From Perkinsus marinus ATCC 50983 (Eukaryota; Perkinsozoa; Perkinsida; Perkinsidae), in contig NW_003202385.1 in assembly GCF_000006405.1 (NCBI RefSeq), positions 440,738-504,737 on the forward strand: a stretch of 64,000 bases of DNA. The letters run 5' to 3'. Positions 33,401 through 44,319 of this stretch are shown one piece after another; the stretch's first letter is position 1, and each line of letters starts with the position of its first letter. The position numbers were made by a program, and so were the translations under genes. The notes beneath the pieces are model-generated. The model made no database searches and was not told the DNA's origin. It was given only the letters and a program-made list of their open reading frames with translations.

Positions 33401-34700
33401 CCTGCAACTCTGCTTTCAACGGCCTCCAATATGACCAAAGCAGATGACGAGTCAATTTGAAAGTGTGGTTCCAACGCTAACCACATGAGAGGCTCGCGTC
33501 TCCAAGAGGCCAGACGCCCTCCAGCTTGCAAGTCAACTGTGCTCAAACCCAGCTTTCGCTTCAACAGCGCATTAATATCGTTCCTGACCACCTGAGAATA
33601 CATCACAATTACTCAACCGCCCGAACTTATCGCAGCAAATCGCACTTTAGTCCTAGCCTCCGAGACCCGCGAGTTCATGAATCTCATCAAATCATAACCG
33701 GCGAAGTCGCCAACTTCCACCACCTCTCCCTCATATATGCCGAAATTACGCTTAACGTAACTGATAGATTTCAGAATACAAGGAGATGGATTGCACTAGT
33801 CACTACTTCACCATCCCCACCGACGTTTGTTGTTGCCCTGTATTATTCCACAACTGCTCGATGGCACCCCGAGAAGGTTACGGCTTGCAAGGTGATATGA
33901 GATCCTAAAAAATTTCTCCTAACAATCCAATTTAAGGTGCAACTTTATCAAACAAATAACAAGTAACAGCCAGCGTTACTTAGCAATATATACTTACATT
34001 CATGAGGCGCGCTGACTCTGTTCCGTTCGATATACACTTGATTTTAAGTTTTCGAAACGCGGGAATCAAGTGCTCAATAACTGTACTATTTCCTCGGAAC
34101 CTTTTCCGTTGACGCTCGCAACGATGGCATACATAACGCTGCGATGAAGTAAAATCCACAGCCTCATCGGCACACCCTGCAATATGGATTCTCATACCAC
34201 ACGAGTCACAATCGGCCATCGCCCCAAAGTCGCTCCCGCGATTGCAAATATGACAGCAGATTGGTTTAGGTATAGGAACCAAATAACGCAAACTGATAAT
34301 GAAAAAATTTCCCATTGGAAGACAAGCAAACAATGTTACGGCGAGTAATGTAAAACAATATGAGTGACGACTTCGCTCCGCCGTCAAACGATCAAAACGC
34401 CACGTTACTTATCGCGATTGCTGTTATGTATGAAAAGGGCAACGGACAAAAGAGCACTCGAAATACATAACCGCATACAAACTTTATACAAAACAGCATC
34501 TGCGATTTCATAATAACACATTTTTTGTAAATAAGAGCGCAGCCGCTCTTTTGACAGTGCGATTTATTTTTGTGCTGTAATGGTTACCTGCGACCTTTAG
34601 TTGTAGAATACCGCACTTCTGCGGTTCTGTACGTCAAACTACTATTACAGCACATCGCACTTTTTTCTGCTCTTTCTCGTGTGCTGTTTTCCATGGTAGC
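30468..34700 (-). mobile_element. MULE (Mutator-like) DNA transposon, complete, 4233 bp
   Basis: The two ends are imperfect inverted repeats of roughly 100 bp. Left starts CGGTAC and continues AAAACAGCACA, then GTGCTGT and AAGAACCGCA; the right end read on the minus strand starts GCTACC, then AAAACAGCACA, GTGCTGT and CAGAACCGCA. A 9-bp direct duplication CATATGGAT lies immediately outside both ends. Between the ends is one minus-strand transposase gene (34315-31282). Subterminal regions on both sides are rich in CGCACT, GCTCTT and TTTACAAAA motifs, which may be transposase binding sites. The perfect duplication and largely open coding frames suggest a young insertion. Confidence 0.88.
31282..34315 (-). 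CDS. MULE transposase with PHD finger and further zinc-binding domains
   Basis: The ATG at 34315 gives MGNFFIISLRYL. The first exon (to about 33990) holds a PHD-type finger: CHIC, CDSC, H-IAGC and CHRC. A short exon at about 33760-33625 (VVEVGDFAGYDLMRFM) leads to one at about 33598-32886 that ends in a RING-like set CISC, CGC and CRMC. The 418-codon frame at 32849-31593 begins near a FLYWCH/WRKY-like element (FRCCGCSRSK, then H-x4-C) and carries the MULE core: LIFDATFF (first Asp), VTTDFEIPMRRAL (second Asp), GCLFHISKAW and TNPLEGLHR (probable catalytic Glu). A last exon (about 31545-31282) ends in KEKH. The frame changes near 32880 and near 31600; I could not fit clean introns there, so splice sites or small defects remain open. 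Function: cut-and-paste transposition. Confidence 0.75.
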
Positions 34701-34709
34701 CATATGGAT
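34701..34709. repeat. MULE target-site duplication, right copy
   Basis: CATATGGAT, identical to 30459-30467. Confidence 0.85.
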
Positions 34710-35734
34710 GACCGCTGGGTGCAATGGATGGAATGTGTTAGAGATACTAGCAGAACCCGTCGCTTCGCTCCGGGGTTCTCTAGCTCGCTGACGCTCGGGG
34801 GTGTAAGCGATATGTTAAGATACACCAGTTAAATTATGTCCTTGTTGCACTGAATCGAGAACGTAGACCTATGTGTCCTTGGAAGTCTCAGGCTGAGATG
34901 AAAAGATCAATGTTATACGGAGCGTGCCACTTTTTCAAGTAAGTCACGAGATTTTCGATTTCTTTTCCAACAAGGACAATTCCCTCTGAAATTGGAGCAC
35001 TCGATACCCAGTCACATAGCGGATACCATATTAAGAGGAATAGGTGACACTCGTAACCGTAACGGTTAAACCATTCCATAGATATTCAGACAAGCGCCCA
35101 TTCTGACCGCTCTCAACCGTGCCAGTTTCTTACGCAACAATCACCGTACTATGCCACGCTCCTTATTCATTCTCAAGCTAACACTTTCGGAGTAACTTGA
35201 GAACACGATTCTGCTAGCGGATCGTATGATAGCAAGGACACAACATAGAGTCGCTCAGAGCCGCCCGCTCTGGAGCACAATCTAATCATTAGATGTTACT
35301 AACATCATGTTAGTGTGGATGATATGAGATAGTAGCTAGCACATGGTGATTCACATGCGACTGTATGCTATACTGAACTCTGTCCAGTCATATGAACACA
35401 CGATACAACAGAGTCGTCGAAAACTCAGCTTGATAGTACACTGCATTGAATAGATTGAAGCGAGTCGGGCAAACGATGATGGACTTAAGTACTTAATCGG
35501 GTAGTAGCAAGTCGAACTCCGGATACGAACTTCATAAACCGGATGGGTCTTCATGAATTGCAGATCAAGATGGCGAATCATTCCCTCATGCAGGCTCTAC
35601 TGTATATCCATGTTGAGTTTAGCCTTTAAACTCATCTGACTTAGAGTCTCCAAGTTAGAGAACCCGTCGCTTCGCTCCAGAACTCTCAATCTCGTTTTTG
35701 CTCAGAGTAGAAGCAGACAGTGAGTGGAACCCTA
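34710..35734. other. Intergenic region with a short dispersed motif
   Basis: No gene seen. AGAACCCGTCGCTTCGCTCC occurs at about 34751 and again at about 35661; in the first copy it runs on into GGGGTTCT, the inverse of its own start, so it can form a hairpin. Confidence 0.45.
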
Positions 35735-36437
35735 AGGCCTATTTCACAAGAAACGCTCCTTAAGGTGCACCTTTAATTTAGGAGCAAGGGACAAGGAGAC
35801 TTACACCTTACGCGAGGTGCTTTCACTATAGTTGCACCTCGTGCTCCGTACTGAGGTCCGCGAGGTGCATCTTCAGCTCAAGAGTATAGAGCATACCGGC
35901 GCGTATGAAAAAGTCGACGCAGTGCTCCGATGAAGCTCAAAAATAAGGTTATGGTCATTGAGTACAGCAAACTCAAAAACACTACCATCAACTCGCTCGA
36001 GAACAATCGGTCATCACCGTAAAACTCTAAAGCGCCAAGTCGAATATGCAATTGCAAGTCTAATTGCTTGGTTCAGGGACAGAACATCCGCGTACGAGTG
36101 TCTCGCCGCGAGACGCGTGGTCTGGCGGGGAAGAGCGGAGCGAACAACCGAGAATGGTAAGGCCGGTGCGATAAAGTGCCATAATGTACCACCGGAGCAG
36201 TTTCACGGCGCCAAGGAGGGGGCTTGAAATATCTCTTATGAAATAGCCTTACGTGGGGAGACTCTCCCTGCTCCTTGTAGGGTAAGGACTCCCTACTAAG
36301 GAGCCTTACGGTGAGGAGCCTAGTGACACCTTACCTCACTCCTACCCCGCAAATCGTAAGAATGTAAAAGTACCTTGCAACGAAACCGTAAGGTACCTCA
36401 CAATTGTTGCTCCTTATGAGGGCTTGTGAAATAGCCT
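35735..36437. mobile_element. Non-autonomous TIR element, about 700 bp
   Basis: The left end reads AGGCCTATTTCACAAG and the right end, on the minus strand, AGGCTATTTCACAAG. CCTA stands directly outside both ends (35731-35734 and 36438-36441). Inside, GGTGCACC, GAGGTGC, TAAGG and ACCTTA blocks recur in both orientations. The only open frame (35958-36227) has no recognisable domain and is probably chance. Confidence 0.7.
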
Positions 36438-38600
36438 CCTAACGATGCGGGAAAATTATAGCGTTGTGTGTGTTCTCCTGAAGATCGGGAGTTAGGATCT
36501 GATGCGAGAGATATAGTGGCAGCAAGTAGTCTATTACAAAGAATTTCGTAAAACGATAAGGGATTACTTAAATAGGACTTTCATACTGCAGCGAGCATTC
36601 GCTGTAGAGCACACGTTGACTGGAGAGTATATTGCGTATGTGTGACATAAGAAGCGAGCCATGGAAACAGGTTTATAAGAATTCCTGAAAGGTATTGAAA
36701 TCGCTATACTCCTACTGAGGTGCTAATCGTCTTTGAAACATCCCTTGTATCCCAAAGCCATAAGGTCCAGCAGGTAATGGACCTTAGCCGGTAGCTTAGC
36801 TACCTTAGCCGGCTACCTGCGGCTACCTTAGCAGGTAGCCGAGACACAGATATGGACTGCGACTTCACGAGAGAGTACCGAATCACATGATGAACATTTC
36901 ACAATCATACGACCAAGAGAGTGAGGTTAAATATCTTCATTGAGATAGAAAAATCGTCAATCGCAAAAACGGTTGCAAGTGAACAGTATCGGCTTCGGGG
37001 TGAAACAGACGTATTATTCGAATCGAATAATTCGATGGATTTTACTACCCTCTCTTCTATTACCAATTGGTCTTGTGTTGTCAAGTGTTGACTGCCACTT
37101 GTAACCCACGCATATGGGAGGTTTGATTATATCGAATACGCGAATGACACACTCGGAATGAGGATTGTTGGGTGACAGTGTGGGTTGTATCATCCAAATC
37201 AGATGCATCACTATGTAGCAAATGATCATAAATTACATCGGCTGTGTCACGATTAGCGGCAATGTCTTGAGAGTGAAGAGTAGTTTTTGCGGATACCTAA
37301 GAATGGTGCATGACTGGAAACGGCACATGATCGACATCAGTAAGAGTCGGTGATAAGAATGAGTGAACCCTCACAAACGGATCGGCTGATGATCTGGAGG
37401 TACAACAGAGTCGTAGGACGTTCGTCACCACGTCGTTAGTATCGAATGGTAGGGTGATGATGCAGTTGATGCCATGAAAGGAGCGTTATTATGTAGAAAA
37501 GAGTGGCATGTGTAGATGCAAGTACCTCAGCAGTATCACGATCAGTAATTAACTCTTGAGGGTGAAAATTGAACACTACGTCATGAATACGAAAGTAGAC
37601 GTAGAACACTTGACGGATGAAAGTAGATTGTAGGATAACCAAGTCGTTCGTAATGCCTACAATACAGGTGTTATTGAGTAAAGAAGGATAACATATGTAA
37701 ATGTGAGTGCTTCAGCAGTAAAACGACGAAGCATAAAGTATTGCAGGTGCGAAGTACTCCGTATGGAAACCTCAGTGAATTGCATGGTTAGAAGCGGTCA
37801 AAGCTTGACATGTATAAACCCTACCAACACATCTGTTGGCAGTGGGAGAGAGGCGGTGGAGTTTTGAGAGAGAGAGAGAGAGTGATGTGACATAAAATAT
37901 AGAAATTATACTTCACATCACAGACTGTGGACAGTGAATGTCGTGAATTTTTGGCACAGTGTACATCGGCGCATGTTCAATGTGGTAGAAATCTCCATGA
38001 AAACTGAACGTGCTAGTGAGAAAAAAGCGTATGACACAAAGCTATCGTATGGTAAAAGATTAATAAGTGTTTAGTAGGTATTAAGGGTGTAAAGCTGATC
38101 AGATAGAGAAAAGGCATTATTCTTGCTGTGAATAATTTCCTGTAACGTTTTAACACAAGGTACATCGGCGCATATCTATTAGGGTCGATCTTACGAATAC
38201 GGCTACAGTAAGTGATACGGAAAAGGCAGTTCTTGATAGAATGGAAGTGTACCAGGTATACGGCGAACATGATATATGTAGGGGTGTTGACAGTGAGACA
38301 CAATCTGGAAGGAACCGAAAACAGGCGCGGAAACGATTGTGAATTAATTACTCGGAGCAAATTTTTGTGACGGTTTAACACATCTAAATCGTTTTGATCG
38401 ATCACGCTATGCAAGAGATACTGTGAATCATAGGGAGCTTCGTCGCACGACAAATGTAGTACTGGATAGTCTCAATGGCATGTAAGGTATCCAGAGAAAA
38501 TCAGACGCGGATATGACAAACCAAGAACGGAGTCAACTTTTTGACGCACGATTTGTTCACTCCTATTAGTATATAGTAGAGATTAGAGCGCGCCAATGTA
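36438..38600. repeat. Non-coding region with degenerate repeats
   Basis: 36780-36840 is built of TAGC/GCTA palindromes (TTAGCCGG, GCTACCTTAGC). From about 37200 to 38450 diverged units recur roughly every 200-280 bp; for example GTACATCGGCGCATG near 37963 and GTACATCGGCGCATA near 38161, and TCAGCAGTATCACGA near 37525 against TCAGCAGTAAAACGA near 37711. A GAGA run lies near 37870. No coding gene is supported. Confidence 0.4.
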
Positions 38601-39978
38601 TATGCGTACATATTATGTTGATCGATCATTACGAGTTAGCTATAGTCTTAAGGTTCCCCTTTTCCCATATATCGGTCCATACCGATCTGTCCTGTTCGTC
38701 AGTTGCGGGCTGGCCTTCTATCGTTAGTTCTCTACGTCTCCCTCAACAGAATGCATACCACTCGAGTTCAAACTATTCAAGTCATGGACATTTCCCATAG
38801 GGCATAGCTTGGAGCACTTACACTTGGCGAGCGTGCGGTCTTTGTCTACTCGAAGTACATACGCGCCTGAGAAAATATCACAGGGGCGCTGAGAGGCAAA
38901 ATCAACAAACGCTTTCTCAGTTGGTCTGTCGCCGAGCAACTGCGGGCGCTTGGTATCCACCTAGAGCTGTGATACACTCCTCCAGAGTAATGGGAACTCA
39001 AAAGCTGACTCTAGGGCTCTTACGGCAGTCTACGTCACACTCAGTTTGCCTCTAAGAGTGTTCCATTATCCCAAATTCCCCCGTCACAGGCGGTATGGTG
39101 ACAGCAGACGGTAACGGTGTTGAAAAAATCATATGGAGAAGACGTGCATGCTCTAGGTCGATCCCTCTGGCACTTCCTCGCTACGGGTGGTAGTAGTTGT
39201 GCGCATGCAGAATAAAACTGTGTGGTAAAGAATGCTCAGTGAAAAAGCTTCGCATATACTAATGTCAAGTAAAGTCCTCAGATTCGTTAGTATGTAAACC
39301 GTCGACTGAGCAAGGAGTTGAAAGCCCTCCCACTAGAAGAGAGCTCTGAGTGCTCACGGGCACACTGGACATAGTTCTGGGCCGAACTCTGCTTGTTCCC
39401 ACATGGGTCCACTGAGGACAGAGTCTCCATTGTTCTATTGATCGTCAGTTTTGTGGTTCAACATTGGAAAGTTCCCTTAACGCCGTCATGATTCATGACT
39501 GACAATGTCCACTCTACTCACTTCATACCTTCTCAAATAGATTCAACCTGTTCAGCTACACTTCACTTGACTCGCCTGTTTCGGGTGATCGGATCGTTGA
39601 TGATACTCTGCAGTATGAGGCGACGAACCCACTTCCAAGCAGTGTTGAGTTGGCTTCCCTCAGCCGCGCACAATTTGCATACCTTCCTACACTACTTGCA
39701 AGTTGACTTTTTCATAGATCTCGATCTCCCATTCCCGTGTATAGATAATCCCGACATGCGATTGGAGACTAGAATGACGATTGTTGGGAGTGGTCACGGT
39801 TTACCGTCTTCCGGGCTTGACCGTCAATCAATAGACGGCGTCAAGTATCGTCGACGATTTCCGCGTGAGTGACGCCCTCAATGTACGCGTGCACACTTCG
39901 TCTCTGGGACGATGCGTTCCAAGCAGCACGTGCCTTCCAAGCGCCTTCAAAGCCGCGGCTTGAGTAGTTACGGGTCTT
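38601..39978. other. Region upstream of zinc-finger paralogue 2, no firm gene
   Basis: A minus-strand stretch at about 38960-38840 (KRPQLLGDRPTEKAFVDF, FSGAYVLRVDKD) and a plus-strand Ser-rich frame at about 39530-39690 (SLDSPVSGDRIVDDTLQYEA) read somewhat like protein. Neither has a recognised family or a clear start. The second could be an upstream exon of the gene at 39979. Confidence 0.3.
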
Positions 39979-40791
39979 ATGCTCTTTGTTGCAGATCTGT
40001 GTACTCACATGGCCAGGGATCTCGTCATGCAGTGGATCCCACAATCTGCTACCTACGATGCCAAGGAGGCTTCCTCGAACGACAAAGGTGCACCACGGGC
40101 CAGGCCTTCGTCATCATCAGCGGCAAACACCAAGGAACAGTCTTATAAGACCAAACTTTGTGTATTTTATGCTCTTCAGGGGTATTGCATTCATGGTGAC
40201 AACTGCACTTATGCCCACGGTATAGATGACTTGGTATCGCCTGCCGCGTTGCTCACCTCTCCTCCTCCCATCATTGATGCCTCTCGAAACGCCGCATCGA
40301 GAGCGAGTCAGTCTGCTGTCCCCGTAGTAGCGTTCCCTGCAGCACTCGATCGGGGTGGCCTTCATGAGACGCAGGAGCCGTATGAAGGAATAGAGTCTTC
40401 TCGGCGGTGGTCGTCCCGGTCGGTCGTCGTCTCTGCGGAATCCGGCCGTGAAGGACGAACAAGACCCCTGAAGTATCCGGAATCGGAGCCCTCTATTGGA
40501 AGACGATGGACTACCTCGAACATCAGAGGCTCCGCACCTCCTGACCTTTTGTTCAATGAGCCCTACTCCGGTTTTGTAGAGGAGAGCTTCCTTCCCAGCG
40601 CATCGGCCCTTCCCACAAGCCATATTGAGCTCAACAACGGCAGTTGTTCGTTTGAACAGTCTCCTGAGGAGTCGTCTGGGAGCCGTGGTGATGATCATGA
40701 TCATGCTCAGCTTTCCCAAAGCGGAAATGTTCCACCACAGCTCTTACTCGAAGTTCTAGACGTGCTCCGTGGATACTCTACACCTGATTGA
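39979..40791 (+). CDS. CCCH zinc-finger protein, paralogue 2
   Basis: A single open frame of 270 residues from the ATG at 39979; an ATG at 40009 is an alternative start. The CCCH finger is complete, C-x8-C-x5-C-x3-H with Cys61, Cys70, Cys76 and His80, flanked by YKTKLC and HGIDDLVSP as in paralogue 1. The middle is Ser/Arg/Pro-rich with GRRWTT, and the C-terminus has an acidic His-Asp patch followed by LLLEVLDVLRGYS. RNA binding is expected from the finger type; a target cannot be named. Its 3' end and downstream sequence are duplicated immediately downstream (41125-41540). The two paralogues are about 11 kb apart on the same strand with mobile elements between them. Confidence 0.82.
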   Translation: MLFVADLCTHMARDLVMQWIPQSATYDAKEASSNDKGAPRARPSSSSAANTKEQSYKTKLCVFYALQGYCIHGDNCTYAHGIDDLVSPAALLTSPPPIIDASRNAASRASQSAVPVVAFPAALDRGGLHETQEPYEGIESSRRWSSRSVVVSAESGREGRTRPLKYPESEPSIGRRWTTSNIRGSAPPDLLFNEPYSGFVEESFLPSASALPTSHIELNNGSCSFEQSPEESSGSRGDDHDHAQLSQSGNVPPQLLLEVLDVLRGYSTPD

Positions 40792-41120
40792 ATTCTACTA
40801 ATGGTCAGGCAACCATAGCTCTGAGTGTTATATTGCTATTGCTATGCTAGTGATGGTTGTTTAGCTGCGATTCCTGCGCTATCGCAACCTGCACTATTGC
40901 TACTTTTCGTTCGAACTTGGCGATCTATTTGATTTTTTTCCAGCTGTGTAGTGTGGATCATTTGTTGACATTCCTACCCATTCTTACCCATCAGGCCTCC
41001 ACGATCACAGTGACTGCTTTCAAAGGCTTGATTCACTCCCGCTGTGTTCTCTCCGCATGTAACATTTGCTGTCCGAGTGAGGTCACCAATTTGAAAATTC
41101 TTGTTCTTCTTTTTTGGAGC
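40690..41120 (+). repeat. 3' end of zinc-finger paralogue 2, first copy of a local duplication
   Basis: From GATCATGCTCAGCTTTCCC, through the stop at 40791, to about 41120, the sequence is repeated about 435 bp downstream. Shared blocks include TCAGGCAACCATAGCTCTGA and AACCTGCACTATTGCTACT. Confidence 0.8.
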
Positions 41121-41124
41121 TGGG

Positions 41125-41540
41125 ATGAGGATGATGATGCTCAGCTTTCCCAAAGTGGAACTGCTACACCACAGCTCTTACTCGAAGTTCTAGATTCGCT
41201 CTGTGGGTACTCTACACCTGGTTAAATTCTACTAACCGTCAGGCAACCATAGCTCTGAGTGGTGTTTTACTATTACTATACTAGTGGAGGTTGTTTAGCT
41301 GCGATTGCTGCGCTTATCGCAACCTGCACTATTGCTACTATTTGTTTGGACTTGACGAGCTATTTGATTTTTTTCGTGGCTGTGTAGTCTGAATCGTTTG
41401 TCGACTCCTACCCATTAAGCCTCCAGCATTACAGTGATGGCTTCCCAAGGCTTGATGCACTCTCCTCCGTTCTCTTCGCATGTGACATTTGCTGTCCGAG
41501 TGAGGCCACCGGAAAATCTAGTTCATCTTTCTTACGCGAA
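41125..41540 (+). pseudogene. Duplicated 3' end of the CCCH zinc-finger gene
   Basis: The segment encodes DDAQLSQSG and LLLEVLDSLCGYSTPG before a stop at 41225, matching the C-terminus of paralogue 2, and continues with a diverged copy of its 3' flank. No zinc finger or start belongs to it. It is a partial tandem duplicate and probably not a gene; it could serve as an alternative 3' end if transcription runs through. Confidence 0.75.
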
Positions 41541-42793
41541 ACTTCGTCTATTATTTGTCTTCTATGCAAAGGCTTCCTCTCGATAACCACATCACATCGT
41601 GAGCTGTGTCTTTTAGTTCGTCCGGCTACACCAGGCTAGAGTTGGTGATTCTTACTATCGGTATGGAGAGACGTCCTATTCGATGCTGCGGTATCGTTTA
41701 CTTTTTATCCCGATAGTAAATTTCGCGATCCTTGTCTCCACGCAATGTCGTCGGAGACTTCGTCGGTACTCGTGGCGTGCTGTATAGCAAGAGTCGAGAA
41801 ATTCTACTATCAACTATCCGGACAACGACAGACTTTTCTATGCTCACTGAGGGTTGTCTTATAGATTTTGATTCAGGGATGATGATCACCTTCAGTGACG
41901 CTCATTCCTCATCAATGGCCACTTCTCGAACCTCGAGCCTGGAACACTGTACTACAGTGTTCCACAGTACTACAGTGACTACAGTGACTGTAGTCGTCCC
42001 AGCTTTGTTCACGACATTGAAGGTAAGTTTGTGAGACTAAAATCTGCAACAGGAAGCTCATGGCCGAAGAGCAGCTGTCATTCACTGCTCCCGCAACCGT
42101 GGTTTCGCCATTGGTTATTGGTGTAGTGTGCACACTTTCTTGGAGGTCGGGCAAATAGGAGTTCGTTTCTGTACGACTAGCATCGTGAGTCACGATGGCC
42201 ACGATTCGTGACCACTACAACTCTATTCATCAGGGCGTGAATCTAACCCGGTCATTGCGGTTTCGGACCTATTCCTCCGTCGACAGAACTTCTGTTACAC
42301 AAGCGTTCAATTCCGCTGCCTGATCCTTGGTGGCCCCTTTCTTGCCCACGATGTTGCCGACCAGGAGTCATGTCGTCTGGCCCATGTGTGAATCTCTATT
42401 CACGTGGCTCGCATTCACGTGGCTCGCAAATACGCAGGCTCGTATTTTATGTCAAATTCTATCCCAGAGCTCACTAGTCTGAATCTATGATCGAAATTAT
42501 ACATCTGACATATGACGTTATACTCAGGCGTGATTTCCTGGCTGATCCTGCACCTGCATCAACCGACCAGGCTCCGCGTGCAACATCACGATATTTGGCT
42601 CTTGATTCTGGATCGAATTCGTGATTCGGGCGTAGATCCTAGGTTCGAATCTCAGGCAAGGCTTTTTGCGCAAATGCTACTCAGGTCAGCACATGCTTGA
42701 ATCATGAGTCAAAGCTTGAGTATGATCGCTACAGGAGTCCTATAACAGAACTGAGCAGAAAATTCTACGACGCGCGGTTTCGATCTTTGGGGA
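41541..42793. other. Intergenic region left of the LTR element
   Basis: No supported gene. About 41940-42000 has nested palindromes of CACTGTA/TACAGTG and ACTACAGTG. A weak B-box-like AGGTTCGAATCTC lies near 42642 without a convincing tRNA fold. Confidence 0.4.
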
Positions 42794-42957
42794 TATTGAG
42801 GATTGACGAGCCCGGTCTTGCTTTGTTCGTGCGTGCAGTCCTGTGTACGTGCGTGCCCCGCAATTGATGGTGTTTTTTCCCTGAGCCATTATATTAAATG
42901 ACATTGATACGCTCAATCTCAGTTTCACAACCGTAAACTTGTCTACTCGTTGTTAAT
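42794..42957 (+). repeat. 5' long terminal repeat
   Basis: The repeat begins TATTGAGGATTGACGAGCCC and ends CTCGTTGTTAAT, identical to 48524-48687. The gag-like frame starts at the next base. Confidence 0.88.
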
Positions 42958-44319
42958 ATGGCGACACCTGAGGAGCTCGCTGAGCTCTCTGAAGCCCGTA
43001 GAGAGTTGGCCGCTACGCGCCGTTCCCTCCGGGATACTCGCGAGGCTCTCAACAACATCATCTCCGACGAGAAGGATGATACTCAGCAGCTTATGAGCGA
43101 CCTCGCGTCCAAGGAGGCCAGTAATCTTTCTAAGATAGGTAGCCTCGAGGCCCGTATTGCTGAACTTGAGGCCCTGGCTGACCGATCCGTCAGCGAGATA
43201 TCACGGAAGGAAGGTTTCAGTCGACTCTCTCCACGGTCCGAGGAGGAGGAGCATGAGGTGTATACCACTCCGAAGTCACGCTCCTCACGATGCCCGGCAG
43301 CGACAGTGACTAAGTTATGTCTGCCTCAACTCTGTGAAGCAACAGATCTCCAATCGCACTATCATGCTATTGAACACACCTTCGTTGAAGCAGGAGCCGC
43401 TGAGTATCACCAGCAAGGACATTTGCTAGTGCACGAGGAGGTCAAAGTATCTGTCATGACCAAATTCCTTTCCTCTCTGAGTAATGTCCGACCGGTCCAT
43501 AAGAAGGCCACTGTAGCGTCACGTACCCACTCACAGGATTGGAATTTGGTCCGCAATGTCCTTCTGACGAGGTATTGCCGCAGATCAGTGTTGAAGGAGA
43601 CCTACGAGGAGAAGTTTACGCATCTCACATTTACAGGGGTTAAGCAGATCGAGGATTTCCTGGAGTCCGCCGCCGATATCTACCATCTATTCACAGATGT
43701 CTACCCGAACGACGTGTCGGAGCGACGTTCATTGACAAGACAAGTTCTGGCGAAGTTCCCACAGCATATCATTGAGAAGGTTATGGAGAGAATTTGCCAG
43801 CTGTCGGGGTTAGCCTCTGTCGATGAGGACTGGGAGACGGCGGTGCCATTCGATGAGGCATCAGACGGAGTGCGAAGTGTTTGTGAGGCAATCCGATGGG
43901 TATGCCGAACAAAGGACCAAGCCTCAATAATGAAACCGACGAAAGGGGTCGATAGTGTTCACGCCGCCATGTACGACGACACCTGCGAAGAGAGTTTATC
44001 CTCGAAGCCGGCAAGCAAACAGGATTCTGCTGCCTCAGTGGATAAGGTTAACTCCGGATCGGGATCTCGCTCAGTAACCCCCAAGCAGTGGTGTGAACGA
44101 TATAAGCCTGACCAATTGATCAAGGTCATTGGACTGTGGGGTGACGATCTGCAGAAGGCCATTCCTGAAATGGAGAGCAACTTCCCTTTGAAGGGAAAAG
44201 GACGTCGTAATCCGTTCTTCCGAATAGTTGCTCTCAAGGCTGGCACTGATAGGGATGCCGTTATCTCTCGACTGACGAAGAACAGCATCCGTTCTGACCG
44301 GTTTGCCCCTTTCTCATGA
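42958..44319 (+). CDS. Gag-like protein of the LTR retrotransposon
   Basis: An open frame of 453 residues begins directly after the 5' repeat. Residues about 1-85 are strongly heptad-like (ELSEARRELAATRRSL, IGSLEARIAELEALA) and probably form a coiled coil; the middle is helical and capsid-like in character. It is assigned as gag by its place before pol. It is part of an element that looks whole. Confidence 0.7.
   Translation: MATPEELAELSEARRELAATRRSLRDTREALNNIISDEKDDTQQLMSDLASKEASNLSKIGSLEARIAELEALADRSVSEISRKEGFSRLSPRSEEEEHEVYTTPKSRSSRCPAATVTKLCLPQLCEATDLQSHYHAIEHTFVEAGAAEYHQQGHLLVHEEVKVSVMTKFLSSLSNVRPVHKKATVASRTHSQDWNLVRNVLLTRYCRRSVLKETYEEKFTHLTFTGVKQIEDFLESAADIYHLFTDVYPNDVSERRSLTRQVLAKFPQHIIEKVMERICQLSGLASVDEDWETAVPFDEASDGVRSVCEAIRWVCRTKDQASIMKPTKGVDSVHAAMYDDTCEESLSSKPASKQDSAASVDKVNSGSGSRSVTPKQWCERYKPDQLIKVIGLWGDDLQKAIPEMESNFPLKGKGRRNPFFRIVALKAGTDRDAVISRLTKNSIRSDRFAPFS

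Noticed and set aside
35958-36227. 89-codon open frame inside the TIR element
   Set aside because: It has no recognisable domain and lies in a palindrome-rich interior; chance is the simpler explanation.
42635-42665. Possible tRNA at the B-box-like AGGTTCGAATCTC
   Set aside because: The T-stem pairs poorly and no A box or anticodon arm fits upstream.
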